DNA of 15,023 nt from Larix sibirica (GCA_004151065.3 NWUY0300076849.1:1-15023); one strand, 5' to 3'; positions 1 through 9,737 are shown, counted from the first letter of the stretch. Numbers and translations are program-made. Notes: generated by a model not told the origin, from the sequence alone.

Positions 1-2
1 GT

Positions 3-302
3 ATTCAGACATGTGGACCAAGCTGGCTAGGATTAAGATTTAGATTCCCACTCATATGGTTTCCTGAGAAGGAGTACAGGAGTATATATAAGTTGACCAA
101 AAAGGCAGAGAAGAAGTGTTGGGCAGAGTTGGTTGCTTGCAAAGGGTATATAAACCATGGAGATAAGCCTGAATCTTCCTTCAATCTCACTAACTTCCAC
201 AGGAAAAGTTTTGATTCAGATTCAGATTCAATTAACTGGAGGTTGTTGCATGAGGACATGCAATTGGACAGTTGGGGGGAGATGTTGGGTGCCATGAAAT
301 GA
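3..302 (+). CDS. Probable last coding exon of an unidentified host gene (5' end outside window)
   Basis: The frame is open from the window edge to a TGA at 300-302, about 99 codons in AT-rich DNA. The peptide looks like a real protein: it starts around CGPSWLGLRFRFPLIWFPEKE, continues with a Lys/Glu-rich helix-like stretch containing KKAEKKCWAELVACKGYI, and ends in an acidic Ser-Asp repeat and a Trp-rich tail (INWRLLHEDMQLDSWGEM). I do not recognise the family. It has no signal peptide or membrane segment. The start codon lies outside the window, so the true product is longer; an internal TTG at 93 is not a credible start. It lies on the opposite strand to the retrotransposon, about 1.3 kb away, and lacks the stops that riddle the element, which supports a host gene. 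The antisense frame over 5-316 is also open but shows no protein-like composition. It could instead be a gene fragment. Confidence 0.45.
   Translation: MQTCGPSWLGLRFRFPLIWFPEKEYRSIYKLTKKAEKKCWAELVACKGYINHGDKPESSFNLTNFHRKSFDSDSDSINWRLLHEDMQLDSWGEMLGAMK
213..230 (+). repeat. (GATTCA)3 hexanucleotide repeat inside the exon
   Basis: Three perfect copies of GATTCA run in frame and encode the alternating Asp-Ser stretch of the C-terminal exon. A repeat in multiples of three keeps the reading frame, which fits coding sequence. Confidence 0.8.
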
Positions 303-526
303 CCCTTTTTGCTCACTTCTATTGATATCCTTTTTCCCTGTTTCTCCTTATTATTATAACCAAGTTGTTATCTTTCCTAAGGAAAAGCATGAACTTGAGC
401 AGGTATAATTTATTATTACTTTGTTATATTAATGCCTAAATTTTTCCTGTGTTTATGAATTTTGTTCCTAATTGTGCTGACTTGTGATGGATTGAGGAAA
501 GTAATTTGAGACTACAGGAAATTCGG

Positions 527-548
527 GTGTATCAACTTGCTGATACAC
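527..548. repeat. Perfect 8-bp inverted repeat (small hairpin)
   Basis: GTGTATCA at 527-534 and its exact reverse complement TGATACAC at 541-548 enclose a 6-base loop. It is too short to be a microRNA precursor and is not followed by a T-run. Its function is unknown. Confidence 0.6.
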
Positions 549-630
549 GTGGATGAAGAATCACTCGGAAAGAAGCTACACCTTTCCAGGGTTTCGGTTT
601 AGATTGTTTCAAGGTAGTCCAAGTATCCTC

Positions 631-638
631 CCACGTGG
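631..638. promoter_or_regulatory. G-box palindrome CCACGTGG
   Basis: CCACGTGG is the canonical plant G-box core with symmetric flanks, bound in known cases by bZIP and bHLH factors. A related ACGTGG lies at 546-551. No transcription unit starting here is visible, so this is only a sequence match. Confidence 0.3.
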
Positions 639-1093
639 CCAACTGAAAATCATTGGGCGTTGAATCCGTTCAAGCTTTAATAGCATGAGTGTTCATGAAA
701 CAGATTTGATCCCAAATGTAATAATGATTGTAACTGTCTCTATTTTTGGTTATTGACTTAATAGCCTGAAGATATTCGATCTTCATGGCTTCTCGAATTG
801 TAAGGAACTGATTCACCTTGATGTAATTTTTAAAGGTGGATAGGATGGAAACAAAAGGTTAGGATTATTTTGAAAAAGAGTTTGTAACAAGAGTGGAAGA
901 GATTTGTAATTGAACTTCACCATATTAATGAAATCAACAACATTTTCTTGAGTTAATGTGTACTGATCTCCGGTAGCGTTTAGAGGCATCTCTTTTAGAA
1001 GGAAAGGGCCCACCTTCTATCAGAGTTTCCTAATTATTTAACTGTTATTTCCTTTTCTTTTTTGTGTGGAATTGAGATTAGATTTCTCTTTCT

Positions 1094-1166
1094 GTTTGCT
1101 GAAACAATTTGAATATTAAGCGTATGATTTTCGATTCATAGATTTTCTTGGTTTGCTGAAACAATT
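1094..1166. repeat. Short direct repeat, 16 bp, 57 bp apart
   Basis: GTTTGCTGAAACAATT occurs at 1094-1109 and again, identical, at 1151-1166. A weaker relative, CTGCTGAAACTGG, lies at about 1272-1284. This may be a local duplication in non-coding DNA. Confidence 0.7.
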
Positions 1167-1720
1167 GATTGGATAATGAGTAGTTTCTATTTCCAATTGT
1201 GTTCTTGATTATTGATGTTACACATGTGCTCTACTGCTACATTTTTTTATTATTTATTTATTTTCTATGAACTGCTGAAACTGGTAGATGACATATGGAT
1301 TTATAGAACAAGAAGATTGATTTCCTTTATGGTCGAGTATTGCAGATTGTGATGATGATTAGGGTTTAAATTATTGCAAAAGCAATTTATCTATTTTATT
1401 CTTGAATCAGTCATTCCCAGAATTTACATAGTAGAAGGATTGTGAGGTTTCTTAATCTTTGGCAGTCGAATCAATATTTGAAGTTGGATTGATCAGTGGG
1501 AAGAGCATAGGATTAGTAATTAGGTAGATTGGGTAACTACTAGTTGATTGAACAGTTACTGAATGTTTATGCATATATCTTGCTTGATTACCTTTGAAAT
1601 AACCAGACTTCCCTGGGTTGACAATTTATATTGAGCACTTTGTTTATTAATTAGTAGGAAGTTATAGTGACCAACAATAAAGAGATCAAATATATATTCA
1701 TATCTTGTCTGGATCTCCAG

Positions 1721-1765
1721 CCTATATTTATATAGATTACAATCAGTTATATAATGGTCTTGTCG
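1721..1765 (-). promoter_or_regulatory. TATA-box block of the 3' LTR
   Basis: On the element strand this holds CTATATAAATATAGG, a strong plant TATA box and itself nearly palindromic. The 45-bp block is identical, base for base, to 14308-14352 in the other LTR. Confidence 0.6.
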
Positions 1766-1775
1766 ATTCAACCTA

Positions 1776-1811
1776 CCGACAAGTTCAAGCCGACAATTCA
1801 GAACCGACAAG
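1776..1811 (-). repeat. Three U3 motifs at exact 14-bp spacing (3' LTR)
   Basis: CCGACAAG (1776), CCGACAAT (1790) and CCGACAAG (1804) start exactly 14 bp apart; on the element strand they read CTTGTCGG or ATTGTCGG. An inverted copy, CTTGTCG, lies at 1759-1765 and can pair with the first unit in a 7-bp stem. In element orientation all lie upstream of the TATA box, as expected of enhancer-type U3 repeats. Confidence 0.65.
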
Positions 1812-1860
1812 TAGTTGGTCGAAGGTCCTAGTCGGTTTAGAGGACTAGGCTCCTCCAACA

Positions 1861-1871
1861 TCTCCCCCACC
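1861..1871 (-). other. Polypurine tract (plus-strand primer) of the retrotransposon
   Basis: On the element strand the bases just before the 3' LTR read GGTGGGGGAGA and run directly into TGTTGGAGGA. This is the expected position and composition for the primer of second-strand synthesis. A single T interrupts the purines. Confidence 0.75.
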
Positions 1872-2935
1872 AACAAAACGCTTCTTCATCCTGAAGAGAG
1901 CAGAAAGTAAGTTGAAATTCATTGTTGTGTGTCTTCGGGAAAATGTAGTATAGACAATTGTTGGATCTGAACTGATATGAACTACTACCATGGATGGAAT
2001 TGGGTCGTCAAGTTATGGCTGGAAAGACGCCCATGGAGGTAGAAGACGCCGACAACATGATCTGGTACTGAACAACATTGGTGTGTTGAGTCTGTTACTG
2101 AACAACGTTCGACGAATTCTGCAATCATGTGGTAGATTGACAAGGTAGGCTCATGTTGTGTTAGAGAAGAAAGCATACAAGAAAATAGTTACTTGGATTG
2201 CTAATATTTCCATGTCCGCTCCAGCTTGCAAATCAGTTGGCTATGGGAAGGGGATATAGAGGGGACACGATTGGTGGCAAGGAATAGAAAAACAAATCAT
2301 GGTCTTGGGACTTTGAGAACGCTTGAAATGCTCATATATCATGGGGTGGGGAAGAGTTTCCAGGAGGAGAACGTTGAAATGCTCATATATCACAAAAATA
2401 TATGAAGAACACCCATATAACTGAAGTATTTTTTATAGAATAGAAAGGGGAAAGGAACATGGGTGGCGAAGAATAATGCCATGGATTCCCAAAGGTTTCA
2501 TTGTGATGTTGGGTGGAGTATAGTCAGCCTTTTATAGCATATATTGTGAATGGATAGAGAGGTGGTGACTTGACAGGGATGGGACGGATGGAGAAGCGAC
2601 AATTGTCAAAGCATGGTGGAATGATGGTCATATATATCACATTTAGTGACTGTGGATTTCAAGGAGTAATCATATGTGTATCAATCAGATCGATGCCTTG
2701 GAAGTGTTCTGTATGTTGACATGGTGGTAGTTTAAATGATGATATCTGCAGTGTGGGTGATTCTGGCGGAACCAATGTTGAATGCTGGCTAGTGTAACTT
2801 GTGTGGAAAATATTCAAATCAGGATTCAAATGACAATTGGCATGTGAAATGTCACAATCAGATGATCCAATGATAAACTATCGGAGAGGTCAAAATTTTG
2901 CTGCTGAGTAATATTTCATGTACTTCTTATGGTTG
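1872..2935 (-). other. Untranslated 3' region of the element between extra ORF and PPT
   Basis: About 1.06 kb with no frame that continues the extra ORF or resembles protein; the small minus-strand frame at 1985-2176 is not convincing. It holds two short direct repeats: TACTGAACAAC at 2066-2076 and 2096-2106 (30-bp period), and a 26/27-bp repeat listed separately. A long 3' non-coding stretch before the PPT is known from several plant Ty3/gypsy groups. Confidence 0.6.
2315..2392. repeat. Direct repeat, 26-27 bp, 52 bp apart
   Basis: A unit starting GAGAACG and ending TTGAAATGCTCATATATCA occurs at 2315-2341 and 2367-2392. The copies differ by one inserted C. It probably arose by local duplication in the element's 3' non-coding region. 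Confidence 0.85.
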
Positions 2936-3865
2936 TTAACAAGTAGAGGTGCTGGAAGTCGACTGATGGCTAGCACAGACTTCAAAGATTGCTTCGGTAT
3001 ATACTGTCAGTTGGTGCTAAAATTATTCCCAGGCGGGCAAGGATTTCTGGATGTCAATGGTGAGAGTGGTGATTAACAAGAGGATCTCCATATTTTCTAC
3101 AACTGGTCGATCTTATATGTTGCTCATGTTTTCTCCGAGGAAGATGAATTGGTTGTTGGCAGTTGAAATCAATCGATGGAGATATGGGAAGCTTTGGTCT
3201 ACTTTAAGCAAGGCAGATCTTGCTTGAGATATCCATTGTTATTCTTTTTTCTCTAATATTTCTAGCCTCTTAGTTTCCATGTCAAGTTGACTTTCCAATA
3301 TTTGTACTAAAGCTTCATCTACTCCCTACATTTGCTGTTGGATGTTGTTGATTTATTCCATGGAATCCTGCAGTTCAAAAAATATTTTGCCATATATGTA
3401 TACCAATTTCTCAATACTTATGTGGTTGTTACATCTTCTTGGACGTGTTGGGATAACTGGATATGATTATCGACAAAAGATGTGAATTGATTTTTCATCA
3501 AAAGTGTTTTTTCTTGTTCCTGTGCTTGTCGGTCTTTGGTCAAATTTTCTTGAAGGGCAACCATAACAATTTCAAAAAGTTCATAGGCCTTGTCGAGTGA
3601 ATTCTGAACTTACCTTGATGGCTGGGGTGGTAAGATCCACTTAACTAGTTCTTCACAACTGGCCAAAAAGATGGTTTTTTCATCTTATAGTGATTTGATA
3701 CGGTCCTTGTCAGATGTTTTCCTTTTCAATTGTTCTCCAATGATAACATACAAGAGTAAGTTAAGCTCAACATCCGTGGATTTTGCTGGTTTAAATGTAG
3801 ATATGTGACCAAACTGGTCAAAGTGTACAGTAAGGACAGGTTGACTTTGGAGTTTTTAATGTCGT

Positions 3866-4016
3866 TGTTGCTGCTTCCGTTGCTCTCTCTCCCTTCTTTT
3901 CTTCTCCTTTTTATTCTTCTTTATTTCCTTTTCTTTTTCCTTATCTTTCTATGGCTCCTTTTCTTTATTCTTATCTTCATTATATTTGTCTTATTCCTTT
4001 TCTGCTCCCTGATCTG
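3866..4016. repeat. Strand-asymmetric pyrimidine-rich low-complexity tract
   Basis: The plus strand is almost all C and T (runs of TTCTTTTCTTC type). On the minus strand this is the Lys/Glu/Arg-rich tract of the extra ORF (for example KDKEKEKEIKKNKKEKKRRE). The hydrophobic open frame on the plus strand (3805-4017) is only the antisense image of this codon bias. Confidence 0.8.
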
Positions 4017-4301
4017 ACTGTTGCTATTCTTGTTGATTTTCTGTCTAATCCACAATAGTCGAGTCGACATGAGGAGGGGAATGTACTTCAGTCAGTTCTC
4101 CTAGAGGGGGTGGAGGTGTTTCAGATGTATCGGGAAGTGATGGACAGGTTATAGGAATAGATGTGAAGGCAGGATTGTCGAATGTAGGTGGTGTTTCAGT
4201 AGGTGGTTGGGTCGACAGTAGTGGATCTTTTGGGATGGAAGTTTTCGGTGGGATACAGGTCGGTGAGCTATGTATATTGGTCAGTACATGGGTTTCGACA
4301 T

Positions 4302-4355
4302 GGTCATAATTCGATGGAGGTAAAGGGAGGTCATAATTCGATGGAGGTAAGGGGG
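4302..4355 (-). repeat. Tandem 27-bp duplication inside the extra ORF
   Basis: Units 4302-4328 and 4329-4355 are adjacent and differ at two bases. They encode two copies of a nine-residue Pro-rich unit, LPLPPSNYD, in the linker of the extra ORF, so the repeat preserves frame. Confidence 0.9.
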
Positions 4356-7031
4356 AAGAATCTATGATGGTCGATACTCTGTGACTGATGTCACTTTCAG
4401 GATTGGGATTCTTTTCCATGAGCATGGTAGCATAGGCAAAAATTTCTGGCCCTGCTTCTTGTGAAGTGGCTTGTTTGAGAATGTGAACTTTTGGTAGAGG
4501 TAAGACATTTTCTTGACTTGGTGCAAGGAAAACTAGTTTCTTGACTAGTAGAGTCTTCCAGTTAGGTAGGATGGAGGGTAATTAGTTAATAAATTCTTGT
4601 AGCTCAGCATTGGTTTGGACTTTGGGATTGAGTTGTGCAATATTTTGTCTAGCCAATTTTATGGCATGTAAGGGTTCTTGGTCGGTCGACCTAGTAGGAA
4701 CGTCAAGCTGTTCAGTGACTATGTTCGAGGAAATGGGAGGTCAGCTTTGTGTGAGATCGACATGCGATGGCTCAGTGAATTTGACTCTCTGAGTCGATTG
4801 GGCCAATGGTTGTAGGGCTTCCTCCTCTACAAGAATTTTAGTGATTTGCTCATAAATTGAAATTTTATTATGGGTAGCATCCTCGAGTACCTAAGTTGCA
4901 TGGTCGTATAGTTTGGATTTTTTTTCTTCTGTTGACTCCTACAAGATTAAATTCCTTTTTCCTTTTCCTACTATTCTGGGTCTTTTGTTATGCCTGGATT
5001 TGAAAATTTTGTCGGCGACATGGGGGATGTTCTCCTTGGTTAGTTGATATTCCGACACTATGTTAACCGACTCTGTATTGTCTTTTGATATGTTGGGTGA
5101 TTCTAATGAGGAGTCATTGTAATCTCCAAAGGGTTTGTTTTGACGCTTTGATCATTTCTTAGTGTAAATCTGTCAATATACAAGCACACTTCCGCATCCA
5201 TGAGTGGCTTGACAATTTATTGGTTTTTTCATCTTGCCTACTCTGGAACTGGTATAACTGTGTTGGACTGTCGAGATAACTCGGTAAATAATTGGTCGAA
5301 TTCTGGATAAAATTCGAGTTACTCTGCTTCTCCAGTTGCTCCTTGTAAATACTATATGCTAGTATGGTTGAGTGCTAATTGGATATGTGATGTCGGCGGT
5401 AGACATCGACATATATTTTGTGGAATGCACCATCTGAATGTGCTAATTTTTAGTTCTTTGAACCAAGCTTCTAGCCATATATTGGTTGTTGTTGCTCTTA
5501 GTCGACACCCTTGTGATGTAAAAGATTCGAATTTATACATGAGGGGTCCTTTGTCGGCAGTGAAGTCCTTGTCTCTAGTAGGTCAGAGGTGTGGCATAAC
5601 TATCCAAATAATCAGGGATGGAAGCCTAATTATTCCTCTTTCATCTTGGAACTTTTCACAGACAGACCAGATAATTCCTTCCAAATGCTCGACCCATTTG
5701 TATAATTTTCCTTGTTGTGAAACATTCTGTACGGCTTCAAGCATGTCGAGTTTAAGGTCTGAACCTTGACTAGTGGTAGTCAATCCAATCGACACAAATT
5801 TGGAAACCATTTTGTCGGTTTCATATTTGATTTGTTTAATGACTAACCCCCTGGAATTATTTCCTGCTGGGGTTCCTGTGAATTATTTGACTAAAGCGGG
5901 GTTAGGTTTCAAGGGTACGACATCTCCTTTGTTGGAAAGCCCAGTTATTTTTGCAGTCAGGTCTCCATTGACTTCGACAGGGATTTCGAAGTAGAATTTT
6001 CCTCGGTGGTATCGACTAACAACAAACTGGGCGATTAAATATTTCAGTCTGCCAAAGTTGTTGAGCATGGGTGCATTCATATAAGTTAATAGCTTGGTCG
6101 CTTGCAATTTTTGTGCTCCTTCTCGCCATTTTCCATCTAATTCTTCCCCCCATTCTTTTATTTCATTCCATGTGTGTTTCCATTGTTTCTCTTCAATTTT
6201 TGTGTTATGGATGTTCTGCAATCTTTATTTTAATGGTGTGTCTGCTTCTTCCAGTTGTCAGATCTTTGTGGCTATGGCTCGGGTTGTGGTTTTTGATTTC
6301 GTCGGTGCCATTTCATTGACTGGTTCCACTGTAGGGTTGTGCTCTAGTATAGGTTCGGTCGACTCTGAGTTCTACTACTCGAGTTCTTGTCAAAATAATT
6401 CCCAATTTTCTTCAAGTGTTTTATTTAAAGAGGGGATGTCATGCCTTGGAGTGATCATGATAGGTGAGAGCAGCAAACACATAGTCGGTGAAGCTATTAA
6501 ATGCCCATCACTTGATTGACAATTCGTTGGCACTATTTCCAATGCATAGCGAATTTTTTGCTCCATAAGTTGAGTTTGGTCGTCGTTTATTTTGAGTTTC
6601 TTCCATTTATCAGCTTGATGTTTTTCGATCAAGAGGATTTCTTTATACTTTGGTGTGGTTCGTCGGCTAGGATCTTGTCTGTTTGTTTGTCCTCGTCGAT
6701 CACATTCACTTAGTCGATCATATCAGGTTCGTCGATCCTTCACACCTGGTGGTCTTTTATTTATTTTCCTTCCTACATTGTTATTGGTTGTGCTATATCC
6801 CCAACCTATCGTCATGTTGATCCTGCCACTACCCATGTCTTAGTATCCTTTTTATACTATTTTTAATCGTCTAAGTTGTTTATAACTACTTTTTGTTAAA
6901 TTATGAAATCATATTTAATTACATGGTAATTAAATAATTATACTTAAAGAAACGTTTCAAACCAGGGCACGTCGGTCGACTAATGGAGATACATCCATTG
7001 GTCGACAACATGCCTTTTGTTATACTCTGTA

Positions 7032-8215
7032 TCATTTTAACCACAGGTCATTGACAAGTTTTTTAAACATGCTTCCTTGTAGTGTTTTTAGTCGAACTGA
7101 TCCATTGGCATTTATTTCTTCTGCTACATATGGGCCTAACCATGTAGTGTGTAGCTTCTTCGTCTTTCCTTTAATCCTACTGTCATAAAGCAGGACGACA
7201 TCTCCAACTAATATATGCTTATTTCTTATGTTTCTATCATGCCATGATTTATGTTGCTACTTTTGGGCTTCTTGATGATGAATTTCTATTTAACGTCGTT
7301 CTTATAATTTCGACAATTGGAATAATCAGTCTTTCCTGGCTTGCTCAATGTCGAGGTGTATAACTTCTTCTATTAACAAAGCTTGTTGTCGGAAGTGCAG
7401 GGGGATGACAACTTCTTGTCCATAGACAAGTTTGAATGGGGTCTGTCCTGTCGATCTTTTGTACACTGTCCGATATGCCCAAAGTACTGTTGGTATTTTA
7501 TCCTCCCAATCATCTTTGTCGATATTGCATATTTTTGTCAAGCCTTTAGTTAAGGTTTTGTTAAAATATTCTATCTCCCTGTTGGACTGTGGGTGATATG
7601 CTTTGATTTTTCGATGGTCAATCAGGAACTCTTTCGTCAGTACTAATATTATCTTATTCACAAAGTGAGATCCTTGATCACTGATTAGATTTAATGGACA
7701 TCCAAATCATGTAATAATATTTTCATAGTTAAATTTCGTTGCTACTTCGCTTGTGCAGGATTTGAGAGGTTCATCCTCTGCCCATTTTGTGACATACTCG
7801 ACAACTATGATAATATATCTCGCTCCTATTGGTCGACCAGGAACTGGAAATGGACCGACAAAGTCGATCACCCAAATTTTGAAAGTTAAACTTGGATTTA
7901 TGGATATCAAGGGAATTTCAGTACTTGGCATAGGTCAACCCAGTATTTGACACTTGTCACATTTGTTTACAAAATTTTGACAATCTTTGTGGATTGTTGG
8001 CCACCAAAGTCCAGACTGTTGAATTTTTCTCGTAGTTGTATCAGCTTGATAATGTCCTCCTGCAGGTCCATTGTGTGCTTCATCCATGATGCTTTGTCTC
8101 TCATGATCCAAGACACAATGACATAACACTTCATCTGATCCCATGTTATATAAAAATCCGTTCATCAAGGTATATGGTGCAGCTTTCATGGCCAATATTT
8201 TCTTTTTCTTTTTTG
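7032..8215 (-). pseudogene. Retrotransposon integrase, broken by several stops
   Basis: The three domains of a Ty3/gypsy integrase lie in a single frame from about 8195 down to a TGA at 7032-7034. The N-terminal zinc site is intact (His of EAHNG, His of GGHY, then CDKC with a preceding Cys in NKC). The catalytic core has Asp in WVIDFVGPF, Asp in ISDQGSHF and Glu in NREIEYFN; I count 35 residues between the last two, the classic DD35E. The C-terminal domain has the GPY motif (TTWLGPYVAEEI) and ends soon after, with no chromodomain. It would insert the cDNA into host DNA in the nucleus. In-frame stops at 7935-7937, 7707-7709, 7326-7328 and three more just downstream destroy it. The linker to RNase H is frameshifted near 8200. 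The extra ORF follows after about 195 bp. Confidence 0.92.
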
Positions 8216-8282
8216 AAGTTCCTTCTGCGCTTGTCCTTCTTCTAGAAATTATGAAATTTCCTCCAATTTTTCTAGTACTGAT

Positions 8283-8849
8283 TCAATTTTGAATAAGTGT
8301 GCATTTGGTAGATCATCATCAATGGGCCTGTTGTTTCTTCTCCAGTTTCTATTCTCGATAGGTGATTCGACCTGACATTTTTCTTCCCTGGTCAGACGAC
8401 CACTTCAAATTCGAATTCTTGAAATAGTAATAGCCATCGACAGATTCGACCATGGTGCAATGGTTTATGACCAAGTATTTTAGTGCCTGATGATCAGTAT
8501 AGAAGACAAATGGATTTCCTAACAGATAATTACGGTATTTATGAAGGGAAAATATCATGCCTAGTGCCTCTCTTTTTGTTGTCGAGTAATTCCTTTCTGC
8601 CTTGTTTAGTTTTCTGCTGCTATTCACATTCGGGTAATCCATGCCATCCTCCCCAGGTTGATTCAAAATAGTCCCGACTGCTATTCCTAATGTGTCAATG
8701 TGGACATGAAAATTTGTAGACCAATTAGGAAACCTGAGTATAGGAGCTTCGACAAGTTTTCTTTTCAGCATGTCGAAGGATGCACCACATTCATCTGTCC
8801 ATCTGAATTCTTGATTTTCTTTCAGTAGTTCTTCAAGTGGATACGTCAT
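8283..8849 (-). pseudogene. RNase H domain of the pol polyprotein, broken
   Basis: The open part (8349-8849) begins in the RT-RNase H connector (PLEELLKENQEFRW) and contains the retroelement RNase H motifs: first Asp in HVHIDTLG, then SSRKLNKAERNYSTT, Glu in KREALGM, and the next Asp in YTDHQALKYLV. Shortly after, near 8460-8475, the frame shifts by one base; the other frame carries the expected continuation (HHGRICRWLLLFQEFEFEVV), then a TGA at 8392-8394. The motif normally ending in PDHLSR reads SNHLSR, so the last catalytic Asp has become Asn (codon 8365-8367). It would degrade the RNA of the RNA-DNA hybrid. I see no second, archaeal-type RNase H between this and integrase, which argues against a standard Tat-lineage element. 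Confidence 0.9.
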
Positions 8850-9737
8850 GTCGGAATAATGGCGAATAAAATTTCAATAATAACCTGTATGTCCCAATAA
8901 TATTCTAACTTGCTTTGAATTGACTGGTGGTTTCAAGTCAAGAATAAATTTAATTTTTATGAAATCGACTTTGAAAACTTCTTTGCAAACAACATGCCCA
9001 AGCATAATTCCTACTTGCATCGCGAATATACACTTCTTGTTGTTCAAATATATTTGTATTTGACGACATCTTTCTAACATTAATCGTATCTACTTACATT
9101 GGTATCTTAACATAGAATAGATTGTCTAGTCATCGAAGTAGACAACCATTTTTTTGTATATGTATATTCTTGGAATGCTTTAACGACAATTCTCGAGAAA
9201 ATAACAGGTGCATATTTCAATCCAAATGACATTACTCTATATGCAAACGATCGTAACTCAAAAACAAACGTCGTCTTTTGTTGGTATTATTTTGGAATAG
9301 GGACCTGGTTATAACTTGAGAATCCATCGGTGAACAAATATCATTCGTGCCCTGCAACTTCATTAATGATTTAGTCGGCAAAAGGTGTTGGGAATGGATC
9401 TGTCAACATTACTTTATTAAGATTCCTGAAGTCAACACAAATCTGAAGTCGCGTCGGATCATGCTTCTTTGGTTGTACGATCATTGGGCTCGTCCACTCG
9501 GCCTGGTCGACATGATAGATAATTCCGGTGGAGAGCATGTTATCGATTTATTGCTTGACAATATATTTATATTTATGCACCAACTTATAAGGTATTTTGT
9601 TGATAAGTTTGGAATTAAATTTGATGTCAATTTTCATTGCTCCCATATCCTGTACTAATCCCTTCAAGTCTTTATAAGCTATGGAGAAAATGTCTTGAAA
9701 TTCTTCTAATAATTTCCAATCTTTGCCATTTTTGGTC
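8850..9737 (-). pseudogene. Reverse transcriptase domain of Ty3/gypsy pol, broken
   Basis: In order: EFQDIFSIAYKDLKGL just ahead of the domain; NKIPYKLVHKYKYIVKQ; STGIIYHVDQAEWTSPMIV; the first catalytic block ICVDFRNLNK (about 9416-9440); TDGFSSYNQV; FVFELRSFAYRVMSFGLK; and the catalytic YFDD at 9129-9140. After that come MLERCRQIQIYLNNKKCIF, LGHVVCKE and LGHTGYY, wording typical of the plant non-chromovirus branch. All three catalytic Asp residues can be seen. Breaks: stops after FAD, after GHE, after PIPK and directly after YFDD (TAG at 9126-9128, where this branch usually has Trp), plus a frameshift between about 9145 and 9175. It would copy element RNA into DNA in the virus-like particle. 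Confidence 0.93.

Larger units (their letters stand above)
303..1555. other. Non-coding flank between the host exon and the retrotransposon
   Basis: No reading frame here looks like protein; the minus-strand frame at 813-1013 has no recognisable composition. The DNA is AT-rich with T-runs. A good plant 5' splice-site match, CAG|GTATAA, has its GT at 403-404, about 100 bp after the exon's stop codon. The stretch could therefore hold a 3'-UTR intron, or simply be intergenic. No convincing partner acceptor can be chosen among several AGs. A hairpin, a G-box and a short direct repeat inside it are listed separately. Confidence 0.5.
1630..1860 (-). repeat. 3' LTR (left copy)
   Basis: The sequence from about 1677 to 1860 aligns with the right LTR. 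Both end on the plus strand in TCCTCCAACA, which is the TGTTGGAGGA start of the LTR on the element strand. By hand, identity over 1690-1860 is about 88% with one 2-base gap. Leftward of about 1677 similarity fades quickly, so the outer edge is approximate. It contains the same TATA-like block and 14-bp-spaced motifs as the other copy. The polypurine tract abuts it at 1861, which confirms it as the 3' LTR. Confidence 0.85.
2936..6836 (-). pseudogene. Extra ORF downstream of integrase (about 1300 codons), broken; function unknown
   Basis: An ATG at 6836, about 195 bp after the integrase stop, opens a frame that runs in one phase to about 5340, then after frameshifts (around 5170 and 3420) to a TAA at 2936-2938. 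There are many in-frame stops, yet the sense-strand composition remains protein-like throughout. Residues about 1-200 are basic and charged. Residues about 205-420 look like a folded core with motifs such as KQWKHTWNEIKEWGEELDG, LNNFGRLKYLIAQFVVSRYH, GSDLKLDMLEAVQNVSQQGK and PSLIIWIVMPHL. A Pro/Ser/Thr-rich linker with a tandem repeat follows (4045-4425), then a Lys/Glu-rich tract (about 3870-4040), then a Gln/Glu/Leu-rich region likely to form coiled coil (about 3150-3700). I see no signal peptide, transmembrane segment or furin-like site, so a classical envelope is unsupported. I do not recognise the core; an unclassified structural or movement-type protein is possible. Confidence 0.75.

Noticed and set aside
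5-316. Minus-strand frame antisense to the left exon
   Set aside because: The plus-strand reading is stop-free from the window edge and has more protein-like composition. The antisense is a shadow.
527-548. Hairpin considered as a terminator or microRNA precursor
   Set aside because: The stem is only 8 bp, no T-run follows, and the context is a plant genome. It is far too short for a miRNA precursor.
1556-1876. Minus-strand frame in the left LTR with a similar frame at 14161-14469 suggesting a conserved gene
   Set aside because: The similarity comes from the two LTRs being copies of one sequence. It reads across promoter motifs and shows no independent coding evidence.
3805-4017. Hydrophobic plus-strand frame that resembles a multi-pass membrane protein
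   Set aside because: It is the antisense of the Lys/Glu-rich tract of the extra ORF. Pyrimidine-rich DNA always gives Leu/Phe/Ser-rich translations.
2936-6836. Calling the extra ORF an envelope gene
   Set aside because: No signal peptide, transmembrane segment or cleavage site is visible. Position alone is not enough.
6071-6843. Several overlapping plus-strand frames with Cys/Phe/Ser-rich translations
   Set aside because: They overlie the N-terminal and core parts of the extra ORF on the minus strand, which has better protein-like composition and links to the element.
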